Source of the DNA: Pseudomonas saponiphila
Lineage (GTDB): Bacteria; Pseudomonadota; Gammaproteobacteria; Pseudomonadales; Pseudomonadaceae
Direction: 5' to 3'
DNA length: 64,000 nt
Assembly (NCBI RefSeq): GCF_900105185.1
Contig: NZ_FNTJ01000002.1
Location: forward strand, 124,001 to 188,000
This document shows positions 1 to 8,270 of the stretch, piece by piece; positions within the stretch are counted from its first letter, which is position 1, and every line of letters starts with the position of its first letter. The position numbers and the translations under genes were made by a program. The notes below the pieces were generated by a model. The model saw only the letters and a list, made by a program, of their open reading frames with translations, was not told the DNA's origin and did not search any database.

Positions 1-89
1 CAACCGGTCAATACGGTGCTGAACCCGGCGGCAACCAACAGCAGGTGACGCTTGGATGTTGAAGCAAATGGCTTGCGGGAAAAAAGCAT
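1..89 (-). CDS. tagQ: TagQ, outer-membrane lipoprotein of the T6SS phosphorylation switch (5' part only)
   Basis: Only the first 29 codons are in the window; the gene runs off the left edge. The peptide has basic residues, then a hydrophobic stretch ending V-L-T-G just before a codon that begins TG. That fits a lipobox whose next residue is Cys, so this should be a lipoprotein signal peptide. It follows tagR on the same strand after an 83-base gap, the position of tagQ in the P. aeruginosa H1 locus. There TagQ anchors TagR to the outer membrane. The identity rests mainly on position and the lipobox; the ATG at 87-89 is the only sensible start. Confidence 0.65.
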   Translation of the reverse strand, partial: MLFSRKPFASTSKRHLLLVAAGFSTVLTG

Positions 90-172
90 GTTGATGATCT
101 CGATTAGTGTTGACCTACTCGGCACGACACCAGGTCGTCCGAGCTCCTCCAGGCTCGACAGACAGCGGCCGG

Positions 173-1885
173 TCATGACTTCTGACCGGTCGATGCGAGC
201 AGTTCCTTCAAAATCGTCGCCGGGTCGGCTCGCCGTTGCTGGCGATAATCCCCGACATGGCGGACGAATAACGTAGCGCGCGTCACCAGGCTCTTGCCGA
301 GCACCGGCTTGCGATTGAGCTCTTCCTTGATCCGTTGAAATTGCGCCTGGATCACCGCGTCGGTGTAACGGGTGCCCGTGGCCAGGTTGTCTATGTAGAT
401 CGCCACCGCCCCGTCCAGCGCGCTGCGGCCATTGTCGATGGCTTCGGCGAACAGCTTGGCGCTGGGTTCGTCCTTGGCATCGATGGCCTGCTGCTGGCTC
501 TTTTTCAGGTTGGTCAGGCGGATGTTGTAGTTGTTGATGGTTTCGGCCACCAGCGCCGACGACTGGATCAGGTTGCCGGCCGCTTCCTCGCGCTGCTGGG
601 CGATCAGCGAGACATTGCGCTTGAGCTCCTCGTTGACCAGCCCCAGCTCCGCCTGCAAACGCGGGTCGACACTGGCGGCGATGATGGCGTCCAGGCGCTT
701 GGTGGGGTCCTGGGCTTCGTCGATGGCGTCGGTCAGGGACGCCAGGCGGCCTTCCTTCTGCCATTGGGCGAACAGTTCCTTGTAGCGCGAACGCGGGGCC
801 GACAAGGCGCCGATGGCCACCCGAAAGCCCGTGGTTTCGTTGCTCTGCTCAGTGCCGTCGGCACCGAACAGCGGGTACTCGCGGCGCATCCCGGTAAACA
901 GCGTGCCCTCGCCTTCCAGGTAATTGCCGCCCTTGACCACGAAGCCGCCATAGGTGCCCTGGCGCCGCCCGGCGCGCACCAGCTGGAAGGACTCCTGGAC
1001 CATCTCGGCGGCATTGCCGATCACGTCGAACAGGCCGATGGGGTTGGGCAGCTTGGTGCCGATCGGCATCAAGCGCGCCGCCTGGCCGGTGCCGCCGGCC
1101 ACCTGGTTGAACACCGCCCAGTCCGCCAGCGGGCCGTCTTCCTCGCTGCCCTCGACCCGGCGCGGAAACAGCCGCCCTTCCAGCTCCTGGCGGCTGACCG
1201 CCTGGCCGCCACGGGCGGCGTATTCCCATTCCACTTCGGTGGGCAGGCGCACGAAGCCCAGGCCGCCGTCGTCGGAGGAACTGCCACGGCCGCTGACCGG
1301 CAGCAGATCACGGTGATGCTTCATCAACCAGGCGCTGTAGACCGCGGCGAAACGCTCGGCCTCGAAACGCGACAGCTTGACCTTGGGCAGGCGCCCCTGC
1401 AGGCCGTCCGGCGCCTCACAGGCCGGGGCCGGCTCACCACTGGCCAGGGACTGGGCCTGAGCCATGACCTGGGCGTACTGGCGAGCGGTGACCTCGTACT
1501 TGCCGATGAAATACAGCATCGGCTTGAGGGGCACCCCGTTGCCGGTTTTCGGCAGGGCCGGGCCGATGGTCTTGCCCCAGGCCGCGGGCAGGTCCTTGAG
1601 GGTGAACTGGCCGTTGATGTAGTCCCGGCGATAGCCGGAAATGAACGACTGCTGATAGCCGCTTTCACCTTCGCTGAAGGGGTAGCCGAGGTTCACCTCG
1701 CGGTCGTCCAGGGTGCCCTGGGCCAGGACGTAGACGTAGCGGAACACCATCTCGCCCTCACAGGGCAAGGGCAGGCTGACGTCGTCCGGCAACGGCTTGG
1801 GGTTGTCCATCTTGTTCACCGGCTCTTCGGCCCACACGGCTCCGGCCAGGGTCAAGGCCAGCACGGTGCTGATCAACTTATACAT
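173..1885 (-). CDS. tagR: TagR, periplasmic SUMF1/FGE-sulfatase-like activator of PpkA
   Basis: The 570-residue protein starts with a cleavable signal peptide (hydrophobic run, then A-V-W-A before E-E-P). Residues about 100-370 carry formylglycine-generating-enzyme-like signatures (FVRLPTEVEWEYAARGG, GNAAEMVQES, GFRVAIG). The last 200 residues are mostly helical. In P. aeruginosa TagR acts in the periplasm upstream of PpkA to promote Fha1 phosphorylation. The ATG at 1885 is preferred because AAGGA lies 7 bases before it; a TTG at 1909 also opens the frame. It overlaps the end of tagS by 8 bases, so translation is probably coupled. Confidence 0.88.
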   Translation of the reverse strand: MYKLISTVLALTLAGAVWAEEPVNKMDNPKPLPDDVSLPLPCEGEMVFRYVYVLAQGTLDDREVNLGYPFSEGESGYQQSFISGYRRDYINGQFTLKDLPAAWGKTIGPALPKTGNGVPLKPMLYFIGKYEVTARQYAQVMAQAQSLASGEPAPACEAPDGLQGRLPKVKLSRFEAERFAAVYSAWLMKHHRDLLPVSGRGSSSDDGGLGFVRLPTEVEWEYAARGGQAVSRQELEGRLFPRRVEGSEEDGPLADWAVFNQVAGGTGQAARLMPIGTKLPNPIGLFDVIGNAAEMVQESFQLVRAGRRQGTYGGFVVKGGNYLEGEGTLFTGMRREYPLFGADGTEQSNETTGFRVAIGALSAPRSRYKELFAQWQKEGRLASLTDAIDEAQDPTKRLDAIIAASVDPRLQAELGLVNEELKRNVSLIAQQREEAAGNLIQSSALVAETINNYNIRLTNLKKSQQQAIDAKDEPSAKLFAEAIDNGRSALDGAVAIYIDNLATGTRYTDAVIQAQFQRIKEELNRKPVLGKSLVTRATLFVRHVGDYRQQRRADPATILKELLASTGQKS

Positions 1886-3080
1886 CGCGAATTCCTTCAC
1901 AGGCTTCAATGCGCGACACCCGCCAGCCGCCCAGCGCGGCGGCCAGGGTGCTGACGCCCAGCGTCGCCAACAGGGCCAGTCCGTAATGGACCGGCAGCAG
2001 GTGGCTGGCGTACTCGCCGGGCACCTGCATGAACAAATGATTCAGCCCGGCCTGGGCCAGGCCATACAGCGCGCCACTCAACAGCGCGGCAAACCCGGCG
2101 CTGTACAACGCCTGGGCCACCACGAACAGCAACAGCGCGCCGGTGGAAAACCCCAGCAGGCGCAGCACCGACAACTCCCGACGCTTGCGCTCCACCGCCG
2201 CCAGGGCCCCGGCGAAGATCGCCGCGAAGGCCCCCGCCAGGGCCAGCCCGGCGATCACCCAGAAGACGATGGACAGGTTGCGGCTCAAGGACTGCACCTG
2301 GGCGATGGTCTGCGCCTGGGTCGCCACCAGCAGGCCACGCTCGGCGAAATACAGCCGCAGCGGCTCGACGTCATCCAGGTCGCGGGCATACAGGCGAAAC
2401 GCCGGATAGACCCGCTGCGCAGTCGCCGCCTGGGCCTCGCCTAGCCAGCCCAGGGCCGCCACGGCGCGACCGTCGCGGTAATCCTCGGCGGCCTCCAGCA
2501 GCGCCAGCGGAGCGAACAGCGCGTCACGGGCAAAGGCTTCCAGGGGCAGGATGCCCTCGACCTGAACCCGGGTCCGCTGCACCTCGCTGCGCCCCGCCAC
2601 CTGTCGGCCAAAGCTCGCTTGCAACCAGTCCCCCGGCTGCACCCCGAGCTTCTCGGCAGCGGTACGGCTGAGCAGCACGCCGCTCATGCTCCGGGGGGCC
2701 GGCAGGCGCCCGAGCAAAGGATCGCCAACGGCGGTGGGCAGCATCTCCACGGTCAGGCCGATATCCCCCTTACCCCGGGATAAGTCCGCCGTCGCGGCTA
2801 TCTGCCGGGTACGCGGCAAGGCAAAGGCCACGTCCGGGCGCTGCCCCAGCTCGGCAATGAACCCGGCGCTGAAGCGCCCGCCGCCCAGGGGAATGATCTC
2901 GCGCACCGCCGGGTCCTTTTCCAGGCGCTCGGTGAGGCTGCTGACCAGCCCGAACTTGAGCCCGAACAGCACCAGCAAAGGGGCGATCACCGCCACCAGG
3001 GCCAGCACCGAACAAGCCGACAGCCAAGAGTCGGCGCGGTAGTCCTGCCAGGCCAGGGCAGCGGTCAGGGACGCACGCAT
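1878..3080 (-). CDS. tagS: TagS, ABC-transporter permease (FtsX/MacB-like) of the TagQRST system
   Basis: The 400-residue membrane protein has one N-terminal transmembrane segment (about residues 20-45), a soluble extracytoplasmic domain to about residue 260, then three C-terminal membrane segments. This is the FtsX/LolC/MacB layout. It partners the ATPase TagT; the two genes overlap by the four bases ATGA. In P. aeruginosa TagST is needed for PpkA-dependent activation of the H1 system in response to envelope insult. The transported substrate, if any, is unknown. Confidence 0.88.
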   Translation of the reverse strand: MRASLTAALAWQDYRADSWLSACSVLALVAVIAPLLVLFGLKFGLVSSLTERLEKDPAVREIIPLGGGRFSAGFIAELGQRPDVAFALPRTRQIAATADLSRGKGDIGLTVEMLPTAVGDPLLGRLPAPRSMSGVLLSRTAAEKLGVQPGDWLQASFGRQVAGRSEVQRTRVQVEGILPLEAFARDALFAPLALLEAAEDYRDGRAVAALGWLGEAQAATAQRVYPAFRLYARDLDDVEPLRLYFAERGLLVATQAQTIAQVQSLSRNLSIVFWVIAGLALAGAFAAIFAGALAAVERKRRELSVLRLLGFSTGALLLFVVAQALYSAGFAALLSGALYGLAQAGLNHLFMQVPGEYASHLLPVHYGLALLATLGVSTLAAALGGWRVSRIEACEGIRDV

Positions 3081-3796
3081 CAGCAGGCCTCCCCGAGGGT
3101 CGCGGTGACCCCGCCGTCGGCATCGCGCCGGCAGGCAATGCGCCGCACCTGCAAGCCATTGGCCCTTGCCAGCACCTCATCGTGGGTGGCGATCACGCAG
3201 CACACCCCCTGATCGCGGGACTGCTGCACCAGCAGCTGCATCACTCTTTGCGCGTTCAAGGGGTCCAGGGCCGCCGTTGGCTCATCCGCCAGCAGCACCT
3301 GCGGGCCATGGGCCAGGGCCCGAGCGCAACTGACCCGCTGGCGCTGGCCCACCGACAGGGCCGCGGGCTTCTTGTGCAGTTGATCGGCAATTTCCAGGCG
3401 CTCGGCCAGCCGCCGGGGAATGCCGTCGTCAGGCAGCCCCAGCAGTTTGCGCGGCAGGCCGATATTCCCGCGCACATCGAGAAAGCCCAGCAGGCCGCCG
3501 GTCTGCAGCACATAGCCCAGGTGCCGGCTGCGCAATTGCGCCAGGGCACTGTGGCCGGCGCCGCGCCAGATCCCGAGGATGTCGATGGCGTCCCTGGCCG
3601 GGGCAAATTCGAAGCGCGCCGCCGAATCCGGAGCCAGCACCAGCGCCAGCAGATCGAGCAAGGTGCTCTTGCCGCAACCACTGGGGCCGACCACCGCCAA
3701 CTGGTCGCCCGCGCGCAGTTGCAGCCGGGGGATCTCCAGGCTGTAGCGTTGGCGACCCTCGCCGCGGCTCTTGCGTACCTGCGCCAGATCGAGCAT
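3080..3796 (-). CDS. tagT: TagT, ABC-transporter ATPase of the TagQRST system
   Basis: The 238-residue protein is an ABC ATPase with Walker [10 protein letters not shown], signature LSVGQRQRV and Walker B VLLADEP. It should energise TagS at the inner membrane. The ATG at 3796 overlaps the ppkA stop as ATGA, and its own stop overlaps tagS in the same way. The open frame extends 55 codons upstream, but that stretch lies inside ppkA and does not look like protein. Confidence 0.9.
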   Translation of the reverse strand: MLDLAQVRKSRGEGRQRYSLEIPRLQLRAGDQLAVVGPSGCGKSTLLDLLALVLAPDSAARFEFAPARDAIDILGIWRGAGHSALAQLRSRHLGYVLQTGGLLGFLDVRGNIGLPRKLLGLPDDGIPRRLAERLEIADQLHKKPAALSVGQRQRVSCARALAHGPQVLLADEPTAALDPLNAQRVMQLLVQQSRDQGVCCVIATHDEVLARANGLQVRRIACRRDADGGVTATLGEAC

Positions 3797-6700
3797 CACG
3801 GCAGCGTCGACAACGGAACGCGGTACAAGGCATCGCCCGGCTCGGCATCGCCGAAGCGCACCCAGTTGGCCAGGTCGTTGTGGAAGGTTTCGTAGAGGCG
3901 GATCTTCGAATCCAGCTCGTCGATGAAATCTTCCTGCTCGGCCACGCTCAACGACAGCCACAGGTCCTGGGTCATGTTCAGCGACTTGCTGCGGTACGGC
4001 AGGCCTTCCAGGTATTCGCCGAGCACGCCGCCGTCGGCCAGGTTGCCGCCCTTGCGCAAGGCCGACGGGTCGCGGCTCATGTAGGCACTGGCGCTGGCGA
4101 TTTCCTGGAAGAAGTCCTTGGGCGAGGTCTGGGTCTTGCGCGCCGCGTCGACGATCAGTTTCAGCGACTGCTGCAAGTCGTTGAGCTGCAGCTTGGTCAG
4201 CATCACGCAGACCTGGAACGCCGGCAGCGCCGGGTTGGTCAGGTCGCGGTCGGCGGTCCAGGCGCTGACCAGTTGCGGCGCCTGGCTAGCCGCCTTGCGC
4301 CCAAGGAAATCCATGTGCATGGCGTAGCCGATGGCCGCCGATTTCTGCGCGAGGCTCGGCGCCGCCGCCAGCAGCGGGACTTCCTGCTTCTGGTTGCTGC
4401 GCACCTGATGCACCAGGTCGGCGAACACCGTGCCGATCTCGTCGACCCGTTCGCCGAACTTGCGCACATCGCCACCGGGCACCGGAATGTACAGGTCGCC
4501 GATCTTCGGGTTGGCGTCGGCGGTCAGTACCCGGTACTGGGTTTCCGCCTGGGCGTGGTTCTTCTTGCCGGCATCGGTGCGCAGGTGCAGGGCGTAGATC
4601 TTGATCTGCTTGCCCAAAGCCGCCTGGCGCACTTCCGCCTCGTTCATCTGGGTGCGGCTGTAGGGGTCGTTCTTGCGCAGGGCGCCGGCATCGCTGACCA
4701 GCAGGATCAGGCGGCCGCCGTAGCCCTTCCAGTCCATGCCTTCCACGGCCTGCATCACCCCGGCGAAGGCGTCTTCGTTGAACGAGTGGCTGGAGACGTT
4801 GGTGGCCTTGACCTGGCTCACCAGCTCCTGGAAACGCTGGGGATCGCGGCCCTGGTCGAGGGTCACCAGGGTCTTGGTCACATACTCCAGGCCTGGGGTC
4901 TTGCTGGTGTTGTTGCGAAAGCCCACCAGGCCGAAGCTGACGCTGTCCAGCTCGCCGCGCTCGGCGATCTTGCTCTGCAGCTCGTGCACCACGTCGCGCA
5001 CCTGATCGATGTACGGCTGCATCGACACCGAGGTGTCCACCACCAGCACCACCGCGGTGCGGAAGGCATCGGCGGCGGCCGGCGGGCTGTTCGCCGGCAG
5101 CGCCTTGCCGCTGCTGTCACTGATGCTCTGCGGGCTGTTGCCCGGGTCGATTGAGGCGACATTGAGCAACTGCACCGGCTGGCCGTTCTCGTCGAAGCTC
5201 TCCTTGGCGTCGAAGATCGGCAGCAGGTAGAACTGCTCCTGGGGCACCGCGCTGGCATTGGGTTCCAGGGCCAGCACCTGCTGCTCGTCCTGGGGATTCT
5301 TCTGCGCCCTGAGCAGCAGGTTCTTGGCCGCCGCCGGGTCCGCCAGCAGGCGCTCCAGCTCGCTGGCCTGGCGCACGAACATCACCGGCGCGCGGCCGGA
5401 GCGTTCGGTGAACTTCAGCACCAGGCTCTGCTTCCAGTCGCTGACCTGCTCGGCCGGCAACCAGCCGGCGCTGCGGCCGTCACTGGCGGCGCCCAGGCGC
5501 AGCCAGGAGCGGCCGTCAAGATTCTTGCGCTGATACACATAGAGCACCGAGAACGCCGGCACCGGCTTGTCCGGCGTGGCCCCCGGCTCGCTGGAAAAAC
5601 TCGCCCCCGGCTTGCTCAGCACCCGCTGGAACAGGGTCTTCTTGCCCGGCATCAGCAGCGGCCGCTGGCCGCCATCGACATCCGCCGCCAGCGCCTGCTC
5701 CACCGGCGGCGCCACCACGGCAGGCGGGGTGCCGGCCGTCGCAGCGGTCTTGGGCGCAGGCGCCGGGCTGTCGCCGGACAACCACCAGTACCCCGCACCC
5801 GCCACGGCCAGGGCCACCGCCACGGCAACCCCGGCCAGGGCCAGCACCGGGCCGCGCCGCTGTTCGGAAGCCCCACTGCCGGCGGGCGGCAGATTGGCGG
5901 TGCGCGGCGGCACCGCTGGCTCCTCGGGCGGCTCGCGGCGCGGCGCCGGTTGCGGCGCCTGTTGCGGAATCTCGATCGACACCGGGGTCAACCCGGCCAG
6001 GTCGTTGCTCTGAGGTGCAGACTGGGTTGCAACCTGGGGTGGCAGCGGCAACGGCTGGATCAGCGTCGCCTCCACATCGGCCGTCTCCGGCGGCAGGTTG
6101 TCCAGGGCCGCCAGCAAGGCCGCCGCGTCCGGGTAGCGTTCCGCCGGATCCTTGGCCAGCAGCTTGCGCAGGATGTGCTGGTAGCGCCCATGGTGCAGCG
6201 GCAGCTCCGGCAAGGGTTCGGTGAGGTGGGCCAGGGCCGTGGACAGCGCGTCGGTGCCGTTGTACGGCAACTCACCGACGAGAATTTCATACAGCACCAC
6301 GCCCAGGGCATACAGGTCGGCGCGACCGTCGATGTCCTGGCCACGGGCCTGTTCCGGGCTCATGTAGCTGGGCGTGCCCACGGCGAAACCGGCCTGGGTG
6401 AACTGGGTGCGATCGTCCAGGGACTTGGCGATGCCGAAGTCCGAGAGCACCGCCGTGCCATCGGCACGGAACAGGATGTTGGCCGGCTTCACATCGCGGT
6501 GCACCAGCCCCTGGGCATGGGCATAGCCCAGGGCCGAAGCGATCTGGCGGATGTAGGTCAGGCCCTGCTCCGGGGTCAGCCCGGCGGCGATGCGCTCTTT
6601 GAGGGTGCCGTTGGGCAGGTACTCCATGGCCATGTAGTACAGCTCGCCGACATTGCCGATGTCGTGGATGGTCACGGTGTGCGGGTGCGACAGCCGCGCC

Positions 6701-6879
6701 AGGGTCTTGCCCTCACGCAAGAAGCGCTCGCAGAAGCTCGGGTCGGCGGCCAGCGCCGCGGCCATCACCTTGAGCGCCACCTTGCGTTCCAGGGAACGCT
6801 GGGTCGCCAGGTACACGGTGGCCATGGCGCCTTCGCCAATCTCGCCCTGGATGTCAAAGCCGGGAATCAGAATGTCCAT
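3796..6879 (-). CDS. ppkA: PpkA, membrane Ser/Thr kinase that switches on the T6SS
   Basis: The 1027-residue protein has an N-terminal Hanks-type kinase: glycine-rich loop near residue 14, VALK lysine 37, HRDVKPAN at 127-134, DFG at 147-149 and SPEQ near 174. A proline-rich linker leads to one membrane segment (about 344-367). The periplasmic half holds a von Willebrand A domain with a DTSVS metal site at 615-619. In P. aeruginosa PpkA phosphorylates Fha1 to trigger assembly, with TagQRST acting through its periplasmic part. The ATG at 6879 is chosen because the kinase begins there; an open frame upstream only shadows pppA. Confidence 0.93.
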   Translation of the reverse strand: MDILIPGFDIQGEIGEGAMATVYLATQRSLERKVALKVMAAALAADPSFCERFLREGKTLARLSHPHTVTIHDIGNVGELYYMAMEYLPNGTLKERIAAGLTPEQGLTYIRQIASALGYAHAQGLVHRDVKPANILFRADGTAVLSDFGIAKSLDDRTQFTQAGFAVGTPSYMSPEQARGQDIDGRADLYALGVVLYEILVGELPYNGTDALSTALAHLTEPLPELPLHHGRYQHILRKLLAKDPAERYPDAAALLAALDNLPPETADVEATLIQPLPLPPQVATQSAPQSNDLAGLTPVSIEIPQQAPQPAPRREPPEEPAVPPRTANLPPAGSGASEQRRGPVLALAGVAVAVALAVAGAGYWWLSGDSPAPAPKTAATAGTPPAVVAPPVEQALAADVDGGQRPLLMPGKKTLFQRVLSKPGASFSSEPGATPDKPVPAFSVLYVYQRKNLDGRSWLRLGAASDGRSAGWLPAEQVSDWKQSLVLKFTERSGRAPVMFVRQASELERLLADPAAAKNLLLRAQKNPQDEQQVLALEPNASAVPQEQFYLLPIFDAKESFDENGQPVQLLNVASIDPGNSPQSISDSSGKALPANSPPAAADAFRTAVVLVVDTSVSMQPYIDQVRDVVHELQSKIAERGELDSVSFGLVGFRNNTSKTPGLEYVTKTLVTLDQGRDPQRFQELVSQVKATNVSSHSFNEDAFAGVMQAVEGMDWKGYGGRLILLVSDAGALRKNDPYSRTQMNEAEVRQAALGKQIKIYALHLRTDAGKKNHAQAETQYRVLTADANPKIGDLYIPVPGGDVRKFGERVDEIGTVFADLVHQVRSNQKQEVPLLAAAPSLAQKSAAIGYAMHMDFLGRKAASQAPQLVSAWTADRDLTNPALPAFQVCVMLTKLQLNDLQQSLKLIVDAARKTQTSPKDFFQEIASASAYMSRDPSALRKGGNLADGGVLGEYLEGLPYRSKSLNMTQDLWLSLSVAEQEDFIDELDSKIRLYETFHNDLANWVRFGDAEPGDALYRVPLSTLP

Positions 6880-6881
6880 GG

Positions 6882-7616
6882 TCAGTGTCCTGCGGCCTTG
6901 ATCACGATGGCGGTGATGTTGTCCGGCGCGCCCCGGGTCAAGCCCAGGTGGATCAGGCTGCGCACCACATCGTTGGGCTCGCTGTGACTCAGCACGTCGC
7001 GCAGTTCGAAGTCTTCGGCGGTCTTGTTCAAGCCATCGCTGCACAGCAGGAAGGTGTCGCCGTCCTGCACCTGCAGGTCGACCTGGGACAGCTGCAACTG
7101 GGCCTCGACGCCAATCGCCCGGGTGACGATGTTGGCCCGCGGATGCACCCGCGCCTCGGCTTCGCTGAGCAGGCCGCTGTCCTGCAGGTCCTGGACGTAG
7201 CTGTGATCCCGGGAAATGCTTTCCAGCTGCTCGTCCCGCAGCCGGTACAGGCGACTGTCGCCGGCCCACAGGCACACGCCCCGAGCGCCGCGCACCGCCA
7301 GCAGGACCACGGTGCTGCCCATCATGGTCACCCCGCGATTGGCGGTTTCCTCGCGCACCGCGGCGTTGACCGCGGCCAGGCCATTGCGCAGCGCGGCGAC
7401 GTACTGCTCCAGGCTCTCGGCCGCCGGCACCGCCCGCAGGCTGTCGACGATCAGGCTGCTGACATAATCCCCGGCGGCGTGCCCGCCCATGCCGTCGGCC
7501 ACCAGCCACAGGCCGGTCTCCGGGGCTTCGAGCCAGGCGTCTTCGTTGATTTTCCGCACCATGCCGACATGGCTGTAGCTGGCGGACTGGTAGGACAGTT
7601 GCGGCGCTGAACCCAT
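6882..7616 (-). CDS. pppA: PppA, PP2C-type Ser/Thr phosphatase opposing PpkA
   Basis: The 244-residue cytoplasmic protein has the metal-binding motifs of the PP2C family: ADGMGGHAAGDYVS near residues 40-53, WAGDSRLYRL near 115, and LLCSDGLNKT near 180. It should dephosphorylate Fha1 and turn the secretion system off or relocate it. Its start codon directly follows the tagF stop, and its own stop lies 2 bases before ppkA, so kinase and phosphatase are made from one transcript. Confidence 0.94.
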   Translation of the reverse strand: MGSAPQLSYQSASYSHVGMVRKINEDAWLEAPETGLWLVADGMGGHAAGDYVSSLIVDSLRAVPAAESLEQYVAALRNGLAAVNAAVREETANRGVTMMGSTVVLLAVRGARGVCLWAGDSRLYRLRDEQLESISRDHSYVQDLQDSGLLSEAEARVHPRANIVTRAIGVEAQLQLSQVDLQVQDGDTFLLCSDGLNKTAEDFELRDVLSHSEPNDVVRSLIHLGLTRGAPDNITAIVIKAAGH

Positions 7617-8270
7617 TTAGACGGCACCCTCTTGTCCGAGCAAAAATTGCGCAAATTCACTGGCCGGCGGCAGGCCCTGGCAGCGCAGCAGCATCGGGCT
7701 GATGTACTGCGAACCCCGGCCCCACCACAGACTCGTCCCCTCGCCGGCCTGGGCCGCGAGTACCGCGCCCCGGGCCAGGGGGTCGCTGACGTAAAACCGT
7801 TGCAGGCCGGCGTAATGGCTGACCTCGACCCGCCGCGCCGGGTTCGGCGCGCCCAAGGCCTGCAGGCCCTGCTCCAGGGCCTCGAAATGGGCACCTTCAT
7901 CCAGGGTCGCCAGCAGCAGTTGTTCCACCTGCTCGAACCACTGCTCCGGGCCACTGACCAGGGACGTCAACTCCGCCTCGGGCTCCAGCAGCGCGGCCAC
8001 GGTCAGGGGGAAATAGCGCCCGACCCGGTCAATGCTCGGCATCACCACTCCCACCGCCGCCTGGGGCCCGCAGACGCCCGGGGCCAGGGCGAAGCGCCAT
8101 AACGGGCTGATCAGGTAGGCGTTGAGCCACTGCTCGCCCAGGGCGTTCTGGCTGGCCAGCAGCCCCGCCGCCAGCCAGCTGTCCCAAGGGCCGATAAAAC
8201 TCTGCGGCAGACCGCGGCTGACAAAATCGCCGCGGCTGGCCAACTTGCCGTACAGGCCGGGCGCAGTCAT
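7617..8270 (-). CDS. tagF: TagF, post-translational repressor of the T6SS
   Basis: The 217-residue protein begins MTAPGLYGKLASRGDF and has the SRGLP and GRYFPLTV features of the TagF/ImpM family. TagF holds the system silent independently of the phosphorylation cascade; in P. aeruginosa it acts through Fha1. The ATG at 8270 overlaps the tssM stop (ATGA). In some bacteria TagF is fused to PppA; here the two are separate adjacent genes. Confidence 0.9.
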   Translation of the reverse strand: MTAPGLYGKLASRGDFVSRGLPQSFIGPWDSWLAAGLLASQNALGEQWLNAYLISPLWRFALAPGVCGPQAAVGVVMPSIDRVGRYFPLTVAALLEPEAELTSLVSGPEQWFEQVEQLLLATLDEGAHFEALEQGLQALGAPNPARRVEVSHYAGLQRFYVSDPLARGAVLAAQAGEGTSLWWGRGSQYISPMLLRCQGLPPASEFAQFLLGQEGAV